Source of the DNA: Capra hircus | Taxonomy: Eukaryota; Chordata; Mammalia; Artiodactyla; Bovidae | Reading direction: 5' to 3' | DNA: 64,000 nt | NCBI RefSeq assembly: GCF_001704415.2 | Contig: NC_030817.1 | Location: forward strand, 53,801,550 to 53,865,549 | Shown here: piece after piece, positions 53,190-63,987 of the stretch | How the letters are laid out: each line of letters begins with the position of its first letter | Position numbering within the stretch: position 1 is the stretch's first letter | Position numbers and translations under genes: made by a program | Notes under the pieces: model-generated | The model's input: the letters and a program-made list of their open reading frames with translations, nothing else | What the model was told of the DNA's origin: nothing | Databases searched by the model: none

Positions 53190-53335
53190 AGCAATAAAAA
53201 TCTGTGAGGCCAATCTCTCATTTCACAGATGAAAATGCTGAAGCTCAAGGAAGGAGAGGTGTGTTAAGATCTTCCCAGAACTCAGCCAGCTAAGAATCAC
53301 AGCTGAGCATGGTACCCAGGTCAGGGATTCTCTGT
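53190..53335 (+). mobile_element. MIR SINE fragment
   Basis: ATTTCACAGATGAAAATGCT, GAAGCTCAAGGAAGGAGAGG, CAGCCAGCTAAGAATCACAG and GTACCCAGGTCAGGGATTC follow sense MIR. Confidence 0.65.
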
Positions 53336-53344
53336 TTTCCCTAG

Positions 53345-53600
53345 AGTATGTTTATTCTAAAAGGACTTACTCTTAAAACGGCCGGTAACCTCAGGAAAAT
53401 ACAAAAAGAAAATCTGGAAGGATGCATACCAAAATACAATCTAGGATTACCTCTGATTAGGACTGTACTGATTTTTCTTCCTTGTTCTGATATGTCCAGC
53501 TTGGATTTATTTTGTTTTTTTTTTTTCCATTTTGTTATTTTTGCTTTTACAACAAGTATTGACTGCTTTTATAAGTCAAGAGAATGAGAAACTGTTTTCA
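53345..53600 (+). mobile_element. L1M 3' UTR fragment
   Basis: ATCTGGAAGGATGCATACCA, AAATACAATCTAGGATTACC, ATTTTTCTTCCTTGTTCTGA and GCTTTTACAACAAGTATTGA resemble the L1M 3' terminus (..CTGGAAGGATATACACC..TTATCTCTGG..TTTTATTTTC..). Confidence 0.6.
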
Positions 53601-53639
53601 TTTTGAAAAAACTATATGAAATGCAGATTTCACTCCATT

Positions 53640-53983
53640 GCTTAATGTTTATTGCTGGCAAGGATATGGCAAGACCAACATTACAAGGTGGTAGGGTGGG
53701 GATTGTTAAGTGGTGACTCTTCTGGAAGACATACTGATAACATGTGTTCAGAGTCTTTTAAAATGTCTGTCTTTCACCTAGTAATCATCTCTTAAGAAAT
53801 GTATGCCAAGGAAAGAGTTTCAAATATTTTATGTACAAGAATGTGAAATGAAGTTTTATTTATAATATTAATAACAAAACACTGGTGATAATCCAAATAT
53901 CTAACACGATTAATAATTTCTACTTGGGCTTAACAAAATACATAAATCACTAACAAGGTGTTAATCTGACCCCAAAGATACGA
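53640..53983 (+). mobile_element. L1M fragment, left of BovB stub
   Basis: GCTGGCAAGGATATGGCAAG, AGTAATCATCTCTTAAGAAA, TTTATGTACAAGAATGTGAA and TTTATTTATAATATTAATAA follow the C-terminal/3' region of L1M-type elements. Heavily decayed. Confidence 0.55.
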
Positions 53984-54074
53984 GTAAACTCTAGGGGTTG
54001 GTGTTGGACAGGGAGACCTGGCATGCTGCAGTCCACGGGGGTCACAGAATCGGACACGACTGAGTGACTGAACT
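53984..54074 (+). mobile_element. BovB 3' stub (91 bp) with 10-bp TSD
   Basis: GTAAACTCTAGGGGTTGGTG, TTGGACAGGGAGACCTGGCA, TGCTGCAGTCCACGGGGGTC and ATCGGACACGACTGAGTGAC are the last bases of BovB in sense. AAAGATACGA (53974-53983) and AAAGATATGA (54075-54084) flank it. Confidence 0.94.
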
Positions 54075-54084
54075 AAAGATATGA

Positions 54085-54147
54085 AAATTATGAAATGTCA
54101 CACAGTTGCTAAAAATCATGTTATTACTTCAGTGTTCATATTTCCGT
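54085..54147 (+). mobile_element. L1M fragment, between BovB stub and CHR SINE
   Basis: CACAGTTGCTAAAAATCATG corresponds to the CAGCCATTAAAAATGATG region of L1M, continuing from 53983. Confidence 0.45.
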
Positions 54148-54156
54148 TAAAGTCTG

Positions 54157-54454
54157 GGGGCTTCCCTGATAGTAAAGTGGTAAATAATCTGCCTAACATT
54201 GCAGGAGACACGGGTTTGATTCCTGGTCCGAGACCCATCTGCTGTAGAGCAACCAAGCCCATGCGTCACAACCACTGAGCCTGTGCTCTAGAGCCTGGAA
54301 ACTGAAGCTACTGAAGCCTGCACGTCCTAGAGAAGCCACCACAACGAGAAGCCTGTGCAATGCAACTGCAGGAGCCCCCGCTCACCGCACCTGGAGAAAA
54401 GTCCGTGCAGCAACGAAGATCCAGCACAGCCAAAAATAAACAGACTTAAAAAAC
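54157..54454 (+). mobile_element. CHR-type SINE with 9-bp TSD
   Basis: GGGGCTTCCCTGATAGTAAA, ACACGGGTTTGATTCCTGGT, CAAGCCCATGCGTCACAACC, GCCACCACAACGAGAAGCCT, AACGAAGATCCAGCACAGCC and an A-rich tail. TAAAGTCTG occurs at 54148-54156 and 54455-54463. Confidence 0.95.
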
Positions 54455-54599
54455 TAAAGTCTGTGAGGCCAGGGATCCTGCCCTTTTGATTCCTTCTGCA
54501 TTCTTGGTATCCAAAGCAATTCACACAGTAGGTAAGTAATCATTACTGTGAAATGATTGCAATGCATCAATGAATATGATTACCAGTCAGTGAGAGTAT

Positions 54600-54715
54600 T
54601 AAAGATAATCAGCATCTTTTCACTTTTTTTCTATTTTTCAAAGATTCTCCAATGAGCCTGTGTTACTTTTACAAACAGAAAAAAATATATATATATATAA
54701 ATAAATATATGCTGT
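54600..54715 (+). mobile_element. Possible L1M 3' terminus with (TA)n
   Basis: CAAAGATTCTCCAATGAGCC and TGTTACTTTTACAAACAGAA resemble the L1M end (TTTTCTACAATGAGCATGTATTACTTTTATAATCAG). An A-rich run passes into (TA)n at 54685-54710. Confidence 0.45.
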
Positions 54716-54754
54716 TTTGTAAAATACAAAAATACTGTCTTATTTTACTTTTTC

Positions 54755-55050
54755 TCTTTTCCCCCCAGTTTCACTGGGATATGATTGAATATAGTACTGT
54801 ACAAGTTAAAGGTGTACAGCATAATGATTTGACTTATATACATCATGAAGTGATTACCACAATAGGTTTAGTGAATATCTGTCATCTCATTATAGATATA
54901 TTAAAGAAATAGAAATATTTATTTCATTGTGATGAGAACTCTGAGCATTTACTCTCTTAACAACTTTCACATATAATGTACAGAAGTCTTAATTATCTTT
55001 ATCGCATTGGATAGTACATCCCTATAGTATTTAGACTGTTTTGTTTATGC
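54755..55050 (-). mobile_element. L1M 3'-region fragment, antisense
   Basis: AAGTTAAAGGTGTACAGCAT, AATGATTTGACTTATATACA, AAGTGATTACCACAATAGGT, TTGTGATGAGAACTCTGAGC and TCTCTTAACAACTTTCACAT are the antisense signature of an older L1. Confidence 0.72.
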
Positions 55051-56339
55051 ACAAAGTAAAAGAATATAGTAAAACTTAAGGACAAAAGGGGGAAAAAGAA
55101 GGCAGTAGAAAAGGTCATTGGAAAGACCATTCGGCACTTGGGAAGCCGATTCCATGATGCATCTGTGGACATCATGATACAGCCGCCATGGATTCAAAAT
55201 ATGGGGATTGTGTGTCCCCGACTAGATGGGTCACACCCCTTGGTCAGCGCTGGCTTACTCTTCCAGCATCCCTCCTTCATTTGAGCTTTTCTCCCACTGG
55301 TAACACCAAGAACTAAAACAACAGAGAAGCCACAAGTCAACAGACTCGTGTGGTCAGAGGCTCCAGTGGCCACAAGATCAGAGGCATTGTGGCGGTGGAG
55401 GCCGGGAACGCTTTTCAACTGGATGTGCGTCTGTGGCTGACAAATGGAATAAAAGAGCTGTGCTGTGGGGCTCAAAATAGAACAGAAAAAAGTATCCCAA
55501 AGAGAGAGAGAGAAGAAGAAGAAAATGACACAGACATGAGAGGCTAGCTTCTGGGACAACCTAAAAAGACCAACATTAACCCAGACCCATGAATATAATT
55601 CTCACATCTTTTGTAGAACTTTTTTTTTTTTCTTTTCACAAATGCCTCATTGGGACTGCAACCCTGAAAAATGTCATCTGCCCCTTTATTGGAATGGCTA
55701 GATCCTTATGTCACCTAGGTAGAAAAAATAATGGTGATGTTATGTATTTGACTACTTGTGATTCTCCTGGTGGGGTGACTGAAGAAAATAAACAAATCTA
55801 AATATATAAACCCACATGTGTGTATGGTGATGGAGTAAAAGAGTAAGAGTGAAGAAAGAGGGATACAGAGATAAAGAGAGAGAGACAAGGAGAATGTGCA
55901 AAGCTTATCAAACTGAACGGACACAGCCACCACTGTCTTAGGGTGGAATCAGCAAATATTGGAGTGGTCTGCAGGTTACTGGCTCTGTCAAAGGCCCTCC
56001 GCCCAAACCTGTTCTCTCCTGTCTTCCTTTTTTTCCCCCAAACTTTGAGAAGCAATACATTTCTTTAACAAGAGAAAAATCCTTTCATTCTCCTATTAGA
56101 GATACAGCTTAGGATGAAAATGGCCCCCAAAAGGGCATGTGGGTCATGGGTGTCTCATCTTTCTTAAGTGCACATTTTAGGGACATGGGGGAAGGGTGAG
56201 AGAAACCATGGAGTCATAGAAAGGATAATAGGCTACAAAAATGAGTGTTATTTCCTTTATAGTTTGACCCATAGCAAGCTTTGTCTTAAGAAGGAGGCTT
56301 TTCACCTGACTCTATGGAAAGGGGCATGTTTGACTACTC
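55051..56339. other. Unique non-coding stretch
   Basis: No repeat family recognised. It contains a purine-rich GAGA tract (55499-55525), a T12 run near 55620 and another purine-rich part (55835-55890). The 121-codon minus frame at 55194-55559 has no domain. Confidence 0.42.
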
Positions 56340-56819
56340 CCTAGGTTAAAGATGGCAGTATATTCTTTGGCATTTTCTCCAACAAGTGGGCTCAATCTCC
56401 TCTCTCCTTGAATCTGGGCTGGCAGGTGATGGTCTTATTGATTGATTACAGCAGAAGTGATGCTATTGATGCCTGCTTGGGGCTCAGCCTATAAGAGGAT
56501 GGTAGTTTTCACCATGCTGTCTCAGATCCCTGAACTGCCATGTAAGAAGCCCCTGGTACTCTGTGATAGGACCATGTGGAGATGACTTAAGAACACATGA
56601 AAAGGGTTGAGGGGTGTCAGCTAAGCCCATGGCTTCCAGCTGTCCCTTCCAAGTTACTGGACACACAAGTAAATCCACTTTGGACTCTTCAGACAAGCCT
56701 GGCTTCAGGTGAAAACCAACCAACGACTGCAACGGATGTCATGTGGAACAGAAGAGTAACAGCCGAGTCTTGCCTGAATTCCTAACTCCCCAAAAATTGT
56801 GAGGTGGAATAAAATGGTT
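56340..56819 (+). mobile_element. MLT1 LTR (older MaLR type), left part
   Basis: CTCCTTGAATCTGGGCTGGC, TTACAGCAGAAGTGATGCTA, GTAAGAAGCCCCTGGTACTC, GGACCATGTGGAGATGAC, ACGACTGCAACGGATGTCAT and TTGCCTGAATTCCTAACTCC are MaLR LTR landmarks in order. It breaks at the L1 insertion and resumes at 57290. Confidence 0.75.
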
Positions 56820-56821
56820 GT

Positions 56822-57289
56822 GATTTTTTTTTTAAAGAATTTTTGAAACACAGTTGATTTACAATGTTGTTTTAATTTCTGCTGCACAGCAAAGTGACTC
56901 TTTTTCATATTCTTTTCCATTATGGTTTACACAGGATATTGAATATAGGTCTCTATGCTATATGATAGGACCTTGTTGATTATCCATTCTCTATATAACA
57001 GTTTGCCTCTGCTAATCCCAAGCTCCCAATCTACCCTCTCCCACCACCAGCCCCCTTGGCAACCACAAGTCTGTTCTCTACGTCTCTTAGTCTGTTTCTG
57101 TTTTGTAGATAAGTTCATTTGTATCATATTTTAGATTCCACATATAAGCAATATTACATGGTATTTGTCTTTCTCTTTCTGACTTATTTTGCTTAGTATG
57201 ATAATTTCTAGGTTGATTCACTTGCTGCAAGTGGCATTATTTCAGTTTTTAAATGACTGAGTAATATTCCATATATATATATCTTATTT
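56822..57289 (-). mobile_element. Ruminant L1 3' end inserted in the MLT1 LTR, 11-bp TSD
   Basis: GAAACACAGTTGATTTACAA, TTCTGCTGCACAGCAAAGTG, GATAGGACCTTGTTGATTAT, CCTTGGCAACCACAAGTCTG, TAGATTCCACATATAAGCAA and ACTGAGTAATATTCCATATA are antisense L1 in order. ATAAAATGGTT occurs at 56809-56819 and again at 57290-57300. 5'-truncated with no ORF. Confidence 0.93.
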
Positions 57290-57355
57290 ATAAAATGGTT
57301 ATGTTTATAAGCCCAAAGTTTTGAGGTAGCATGTATACGGTGAGAGATAGTCTGG
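57290..57355 (+). mobile_element. MLT1 LTR, right end
   Basis: TTTATAAGCCCAAAGTTTTG, AGGTAGC and GTGAGAGATAGTCTGG correspond to the MaLR LTR terminus (TTTAAGCCACTAAGTTTTGGGG..CAGCAATAGATAACTGG), completing the LTR from 56340. Confidence 0.7.
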
Positions 57356-57420
57356 TCCAGGCAAAAGGGTTGTCCTGTTTATCCAATTTCAGTGCTAGCT
57401 TTGTTTCAAAAAGAAATCAC

Positions 57421-57451
57421 TGTATGTATTTATCTATCTACCTACCTATCT
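57421..57451. repeat. (TATC)n/(TACC)n microsatellite
   Basis: TATCTATCTACCTACCTATC, short and imperfect. Confidence 0.85.
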
Positions 57452-57509
57452 GAAATAAAAGATAAAACATATCTGTGCTCTTTACTGAATGTGACGCAGT
57501 GCAAATAGT

Positions 57510-57660
57510 GTCTGCCTTGGCTTAAGTTTTCGCATTCTCACTTGCCTGGTAGTATGACTCAGGCAAATCATTTACCACTTTAATCTTCAACTTCCTCATC
57601 TGTAAAACAGCAGTGACAGCACCTACTTGTCATTATGCTGTTATATAAGAAAGCAACTAT
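57510..57660 (-). mobile_element. MIR SINE fragment
   Basis: AGTATGACTCAGGCAAATCA, TTTACCACTTTAATCTTCAA, CTTCCTCATCTGTAAAACAG and CACCTACTTGTCATTATGC follow antisense MIR. Confidence 0.62.
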
Positions 57661-57689
57661 AACACAGAAAGCATGGCAGCTTGCTCATG

Positions 57690-57925
57690 GCAGAAGCTTT
57701 CAGAGGCTGAGACCTCTGCACCATCTTGCCTACCCTTGCTTCTATTCTCCAAATCTCAGCTAGGTTTTCTGCCACCTCATTTCCTGGACATTCTGATTTT
57801 TCCTGATGAACGATTGCCTGACTTTTTGTCTTGTTTATATCTCAGCCTGATTCATTGTTAGAATATTAGCAAACCTAGGGGATCTTTCAAAGAACCCCAT
57901 CTGGTACATAGAAGGTCCTTAAAGT
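57690..57925 (+). mobile_element. Possible L2 LINE fragment
   Basis: TACCCTTGCTTCTATTCTCC, ATTCATTGTTAGAATATTAG and CTGGTACATAGAAGGTCCTT resemble the L2 3' end. Middle not alignable by eye. Confidence 0.4.
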
Positions 57926-58039
57926 GAAAGAGACAAGACCTGATTGTATAGGCATTTCCCCAACAATCAGACAATATAATTTTCTAATAGAAGGCAGAGC
58001 ATCTAAAAACCAAATCAGATGCAGAGACAGCAGAAAACC

Positions 58040-58071
58040 AAAAAAAAAAAAACAAAACAAAACAAAAAAAA
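58040..58071. repeat. A-rich tract, (AAAAC)n-like
   Basis: A13 followed by three CAAAA units and A8. Confidence 0.9.
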
Positions 58072-58986
58072 GGCAGAAGAGCCCTGAGAATTGAGATGTT
58101 AAGAAAAAGAACTAGAAGGTCCTAATAGGGGATTTTAGTTAAGAGATTAGACAAAAATGAGCAATTCAGCACCTCTCTGTATATATTATTTCATTTCATT
58201 CCACAGCACATGAGGGTTAAGGTAAAACCAGGTCTCAAAGGCAATGTGGAATGTCTTTTGACAATGACCAAGTGTGGAAATACCCCACATGAAAGGCCCC
58301 AACGCCATGCCTGGGTGGTTCCTGTGGTACTTTCCTTACACTTGCTTATGTTAAACTCATTATAGAGTCTGCTTGCCAAGGGCCACCCAGTTACAACCAT
58401 GGATTTTTATTTCTCCTACAGAAATGTCAACCCATTGGCTTAATCAATCTACACAGCTTTGATCTCCATCTGAGGTGGGTCAACGGTAATGAAAAAAGCA
58501 ACCCTTTCTGCATAAACAATTATAAGTATGATGAAAAGATGAAAAACCTTAAAAGAGAACTTAAGATGTTACTGAAATGACTGTGTCTTTATCTGGGTTG
58601 AGCAATGAATGCATTTTATAGCTACGACTTCTTCCTAGACAACCAGGTCTATTTCTGAAATGGTTTGGCACACTTGCTAAGCATTTGTGGCACAGACTTG
58701 GTGACAAATAAAAACATTAAAATGCTTGCAACTGTAAAGACAAGATTCACAGTCACCATATTTAAACCTAACTGCCCATTAAAATAGCATCATCTCTTTT
58801 TCTCCTGGACCACAAGATTGCCTTCCTTGATAGTTTTTTTTAATTGCTTCTGGAAGTGATTTGCTCTTCATCAGGCTATCACAAATGAAAACCAAGACAG
58901 GTCAGAAGAGAGCTGGCTTCTGTGTTAGCAAGACACTTTCTTTTGCTGGAGCTGAGAGAGAGAGAGAGACTGATTGCTGGAATTAG

Positions 58987-59006
58987 AAAAAAAAAAAAAA
59001 AAAAAA
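58987..59006. repeat. Poly(A) tract, 20 A
   Basis: Pure A20, preceded by a short GAGAGAGAGAGAGA run at about 58955-58968. No retroelement is recognised upstream. Confidence 0.95.
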
Positions 59007-59681
59007 GGTTTCAAGTACCTCTCTGACGTCTGTCTGTGATCTTTTAAGAGAGATGTAAAGTACATCAGATTTGCAACCCTTCCTGGCCTGAAGGGATCTA
59101 GTTATTTGGTCAGTTGTGAAGACATTCTCTTGTTCCTACTCTGACTGTCATGCTGTCACTAGGGTGCATGGCTGGTTCATGATAAAAGGGAACCAAACTG
59201 GGTCTTTACAGGAATTTCAGAAGTCTCAGTATTAGTGGAGACCCATACCAGGATGAAACCTGAGTCCAGTAAACCAAAGTGTTCTACATAGTAGAGACAA
59301 GAGGAGAGGAGCAGGAAGAAAGAGAATGAAAAGGCCAAGAAGCAGGAGTACAAAATGGGTAGGAAAAAAAGTATCTTTTTATTCACAGTCGATGTAACTC
59401 TGGGGACATCTATTTTTTTTTTTTCATGTTATACATTTGTGGTTATTTGGCATTTGGGTAGCATATTTGGTTTTGAAAAATAGCCCACTCTCTCTGACAT
59501 ACGACATAACACTAGCATGAAACAATGGCTGTTCCAAACTACTAGTATGGGCTGTCTTCAAACAGGTACCACACCATGACCTGGGTCTGTCTGTAGTGAT
59601 GAGTAAGAGCTGACACCAAGGTTCCGGTGATGATGTTTCGTTTCACCCAAGAACAACCAGATTCCTCACCTCTCCCTTCAC

Positions 59682-59892
59682 GTGTGCACGTGCTTAGTCG
59701 CTCAGTCGCGTCTGACTCTTTGCGACCTCATGGACTGTAGCCTGCCAGGTTCCTCCATCCATAGGATTCACCAGGAAAGAATGTTGGAGTGGGTTGCCAT
59801 TTCCTTCTTCAGGGGATCTTCCAGACCCAGGGATTGAACCCAGGTCTCCTGCATTGCTGGCAGATTCTTTACCATCTGAGCCACCAGTGAAG
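59682..59892 (-). mobile_element. Bov-tA SINE with 8-bp flanking repeat
   Basis: GTGCTTAGTCGCTCAGTCGC (tail), GATTGAACCCAGGTCTCCTG (B-box region) and CATCTGAGCCACCAGTGAAG (head), antisense. CCCTTCAC occurs at 59674-59681 and 59893-59900, though its CCC also belongs to the SINE head, so the true TSD may be shorter. Confidence 0.95.
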
Positions 59893-59943
59893 CCCTTCAC
59901 ATAGTATTTCGTATAGTCTATTCATGGGGATCTAAAAAGAAGG

Positions 59944-60512
59944 CTCAGTTCAGTTCAGTTCAGTCACTTAGTTGTGTCTGACTCTCTGCGACCTCATGAA
60001 TCGCAGCACGCCAGGCCTCCCTGTCCATCACCAACTCCTGGAGTCCACTCAGACTCACGTCCATCGAGTCAGTGATGCCATCCAGCCATCTCATCCTCTG
60101 TTGTCCCCTTCTCCTCCTGCCCTCAATACCCCCCAGCATCAGAATCTTTTCCAATGAGTCAACTCTTCTCATGAGGTGGCCAAAGTACTGGAGTTTCAGC
60201 TTTAGCATCATTCCTTGCAAAGAAATCCCAGGGCTGATATCCTTCAGAATGGACTGGTTGGATCTCCTTGCAGTCCAAGGGACTCTCAAGAGTCTTCTCC
60301 AACACCACAGTTCAAAAGCAGCAATTCTCGGTGCTCAGCTTTCTTCACAGTCCAACTCTCACATCCATACATGACCACCGGAAAAACCACAGCCTTGACT
60401 AGATGGACCTTTGTTGGCAAAGTGATGTCTCTGCTTTTGAATATGCTATCTAGGTTGGTCATAACTTTTCTTCCAAGGAGTAAGCGTCTTTGAATTTCAT
60501 GGCTGCAATCAC
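59944..60512 (-). mobile_element. BovB LINE, 5'-truncated, copy 6
   Basis: CAGTTCAGTTCAGTTCAGTC tail, then GACCTCATGAATCGCAGCAC and on through ATTTCATGGCTGCAATCACC. It is 569 bp, close to the standard sequence, and lies about 50 bp from a same-orientation Bov-tA. Confidence 0.96.
59960..60512 (-). pseudogene. BovB reverse transcriptase C-terminal pseudogene, copy 6
   Basis: Two minus-strand blocks encode the C-terminal end only: 60286-60512 (CSHEIQRRLLLGRKVMTNLD, VVMYGCESWTVKKAEH) and 59960-60289 (RRSNQSILKDISPGISLQGM, RWLDGITDSMDVSLSGLQEL, ending SQTQLSD). One base loss near 60330 shifts the frame. The second block reaches the natural BovB stop. Confidence 0.9.
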
Positions 60513-61611
60513 CAGTGAGAACCAAAACAAAGATAAACTGAAAACTGGCCATACTCAGCCAACAAAAGGTATCCTGAGATAACCCAGCCTGCGGATGGGA
60601 AGGAACCCGGGATCACTTCTCTCTAGCCCTGCTGTTCCTCTCCCCGCCTCACGCACTTCCCTCCCCATGGCTGCTTCACTGCCTGGATTTACAGTCCTTC
60701 ATCTGAGCATGCGGATCTGGTTTTGCTGTTGCTGTTTCATGTGACCCCTGTTCCATTCACTCGAGGTGGGCATTTCAGCTCCAGGGATGCCCCCCAGGGG
60801 CACTGGACTGAGCTGACACAGGGCCAGCAGGACAGTGGATCTGGTCCTGGAGGGCACTGACCTCTGGAATAGGTTTACTAGCAAGTTCTTTCAGTGTTGA
60901 GGAGAGAACATCATGTAAGTTACATGGGGTGGGAGCCAGGGCAGGCAGGCAGAGGAAGGTATGTGGCCAGGTGTACATGTGTGTACATGGGCACACACAA
61001 ACATGATAATCTTCTTGGAGTCAGCAGCTCATGGTCAATTTTCCTCTACTGAAGAAAATCAGACCAGCCCCCCAGGTAACAGAAGCTGCCAGCCCCACCT
61101 ACACATGGCATTTCTAGGCACAGGGTGGCTGGCGGCATCCTTTGCCTGCAGCTCCGTCCAGCACTGCCGTTTCTGGCTCCCCGCAGACTCTCTTCCCCTT
61201 TAAGATTCCAGGCGGGTGCCTGTCAGTTCCAGGAGCAGGGAGACAAAAGCTGTCCCAGCTCTCTGTGATATGAGCATGCCACTTAGCAAGTCCTTCCTGA
61301 CTTGGCAGCAGGCTTCCTGCCCTGAGGGGACGGGAAGAGAGACCGGATCGGACCATCACATGCCTTCTGCTCCAAGAAGCAGGGAGGTGGGAGCAGAGAA
61401 CGGGCCTTCACTACAGGAAGAAAGTGTGTCTCCAATGTACTGAGAATCCTTGGAGCCTAGAAGATGCTGACACCGTGAGGGATGTCTAAGATGAAGGAGG
61501 CCACCTGAGGCACCTTTCTTACTCTTCATTGCCATGCGCCCAGCACCTGGCTTGGAGTTAGGTCTGCTCCCACAGCCCCACAAGCATCCTGTGTTTCCCC
61601 GGCTATCATCC
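60513..61611. other. Unique non-coding stretch, moderately GC-rich
   Basis: No repeat or exon recognised. Overlapping frames of up to 81 codons occur on both strands. Confidence 0.45.
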
Positions 61612-61738
61612 TGGCCCTACTTCCCACCAGACTAGCAACTCCTGATGGTAGGACTAGGTCCTCCAGGGCTGTGTTGCCAGCATTCTGCATGGTTCCAACA
61701 GAGAAAGATGCTCGCTAAATGTTTGTTGAAAGGCTGAC
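61612..61738 (+). mobile_element. L2 LINE 3'-end fragment
   Basis: ACCAGACTAGCAACTCCTGA, GGCTGTGTTGCCAGCATTCT and GCTCGCTAAATGTTTGTTGA follow the L2 terminus (..CTAGAATGTAAGCTCC..GCTCAATAAATGTTTGTTGA). Confidence 0.6.
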
Positions 61739-62651
61739 TGTTAGAAAAAGAAAGGAAGATAGTTTTCTAGAGCATCCTTTTGCTGAGAAGGAAGCTGGTG
61801 CTTAGAGAGAGAGAAAAGGAAGGGAGGAGGAAGGGAAAGGAGCCAACCTTTCTGAAAAACCCACAGGACAGAGAGCATCTTAGGCATCTGACATTCCTTG
61901 ATTCAGCTTCTCCCAGAATCCCAGTGAAGTAGGTCTCCTTGCTCTGCAGACTTGCTTATGGGCGCTGGGACACACATTTACTTGGGAGCGAACAATATGC
62001 AAGGTTGCATAAAGGGAAAGGCTGAACAGTTGGGGACAGTGACCACAGGAGAGACCTGAGTCACAAGCCTCGTGGTGAGCTGGAATGAGAGCAGGGCTAT
62101 ACAGGGGAGGAGGTTTGAGAGATACTAAGCCCTCCCTGGAATTTACATTTGGCCCGCCTTGCAGGCAAAGATGCAGAATCCTTGGATTTAAAATGTTAAA
62201 GGGCAACAGACCCAAACTGGGGAACGCCCAGCTTCTACCTTGCCCCCCTTCACCTTTGCCCGTCGGCAGAGTTAAATTTATACCAGGTGGAACTCATATG
62301 TCAAAACTGAAATGCTTTACTGCTGGAAATGGGAAACTTGACAGCCCTGTGCATGGCAACAGATGTAAGAATGCCTTCAAAATGTCAGATTACTTCTGAA
62401 AACTGGGGGCAAGTTACAGAGAGATTCTAAAAGAGCATTAAGTATTTCCCAATTTTGAAAAGAGAGGGAAGAGTATTGTACATATGTGCATATGCTCCAG
62501 AAGGCTCACTGCTCACAGCAGCCTCTATTATAATTCTCAGGTTCAATATTTCTATAATAAGAAATTCAGAGGTCATTGTCTTATTTTCCAGTTGTCTGTG
62601 CCATACGTGTTAAGTGTTGTGGCATCAGATCAATACTCGTTTCTTTTGAAA
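61739..62651. other. Unique non-coding stretch
   Basis: A purine-rich GAGA/GGAGG tract lies near 61806-61845. Otherwise nothing is recognised. The 111- and 104-codon frames at 61880-62399 are antisense to each other and featureless. Confidence 0.42.
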
Positions 62652-62895
62652 TACGTATTTATTTATTTGGCTGTGTCGGGTCTTAGTCGTGGCACACAAG
62701 GTCTTTGTTGTGTTGTATGGGATCTTTGATTAAGGTGCACAAATTCTAGCTGCAGCACACAGGCTCAATAGTTGCAGCGCATGGGCTTGGCTGCTCCATG
62801 GCACGTGGGATCGTAGTTCCCTGACCAGGGAAGGAACCTGCATTCCCTGCAATGCAAGGTGGATTTTTAACCACTGGACCACCAGGGAAGTCCCT
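62652..62895 (-). mobile_element. CHR-type SINE, antisense
   Basis: TATTTATTTATTTGGCTGTG (tail), CATGGGCTTGGCTGCTCCAT, TAGTTCCCTGACCAGGGAAG and TTAACCACTGGACCACCAGG (head) read as antisense CHR SINE. No clear TSD. Confidence 0.93.
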
Positions 62896-63987
62896 CAGCA
62901 CTTGTTTTAAGTCATCTGATGCTAGAGTGAAGGCCCTTTTGTGATGATTTATCTTAACCCCCTTAGTTTATATTTGGTAAAATTGGGAGCTCAAGGAGTT
63001 TCCTCCAAGTTTTAGTAGAGGTCGGCCTAGAACACAGCATGTTTCTAAAATGTCTAATCTAATGTCACTCCTTAACTGCCGGCCATCCTAACTCTTCTCA
63101 GAAGGACACAGGGTACAGATCTTAAACAAGGAAGAAATTACGCTTGGAATATTGCTTGTCTACACCATTTCAGCTTTTTCTTTGCCCCAGAGGCCTCAGC
63201 TGCCGAATCCTGAGCGTGAGAGCCATGGAAGGTAACGTTCAAACAACATGTGTTTCCGAGGCCACCTTCGCATGCTCTGGGCCCCCTTCATGGGGACTGC
63301 AGAGAGCAGCTGTCATAAGGTGGGGCCAAGGGTTGTTCTGCTTGTGCCAGTTTAGTGGAGCCATGATGTTATGCACAGAAATCTTGGGTATTGCAATAAT
63401 CCTGGATTATAAATAATTTAGCATATTTCTTTGTAAACTGCAGTCCAGAATCCTTGCAAATAAGAAAAGGATTAACTTTTTTAGAAGGACTTGCTCTTGA
63501 GACTTTAAGTTCAAGGCAGAACAATGCTTGCCGTGGTAATTCCATCTATTTTAAGATCACAAAACCATACCAAGTTGAAACCAGAGCAGAAGATATTAAT
63601 GCAGTGCTCTCTCTGAAGTGCCCAATAGTGGGACGAGAAAGCTTTCAAAGGGAATTAAGTAGACAGAGAAAGCTCCCTGTTCGTGTCCAAATCATAAGGA
63701 GCCAGCTGAATAGGATTCACAGTTCTCCGTGGGAAGAACCCACACCACCGCTAATGTTCAAAACAGGGGGGCGATGTCTTGGGAAGATCAAGGACCCAGA
63801 ATTCTGCTGTCAGAATCAGCCGCCTGCCCATTAGAGCCTCAAAAGACCCTTTTCCATGGGTGAGCTGATACGATCCTGCAAATGAGCCCATTTTTCCTTT
63901 TCTAACCAGCCCTAACTCTATCTGAAGGAAGCGGTCATTATGTAATACTTCCCAAGCACCCTTGATGTAAGCTTCAGATCTGGGGTC
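62896..63987. other. Unique non-coding stretch
   Basis: Perhaps a faint sense MIR near 62950-63040 (TTATATTTGGTAAAATTGGG, GCTCAAGGAG). A 126-codon plus frame at 63454-63834 shows no domain and no supported start. Confidence 0.42.

Larger units (their letters stand above)
57926..59672. other. Unique non-coding stretch, 1.7 kb
   Basis: No repeat family is recognised apart from the two A-rich tracts listed separately. No frame above about 70 codons. Confidence 0.45.

Noticed and set aside
63454..63834. 126-codon plus-strand open frame in unique DNA
   Set aside because: Looks more protein-like in composition than most, but I recognise no family, see no splice or promoter support, and cannot separate it from chance.
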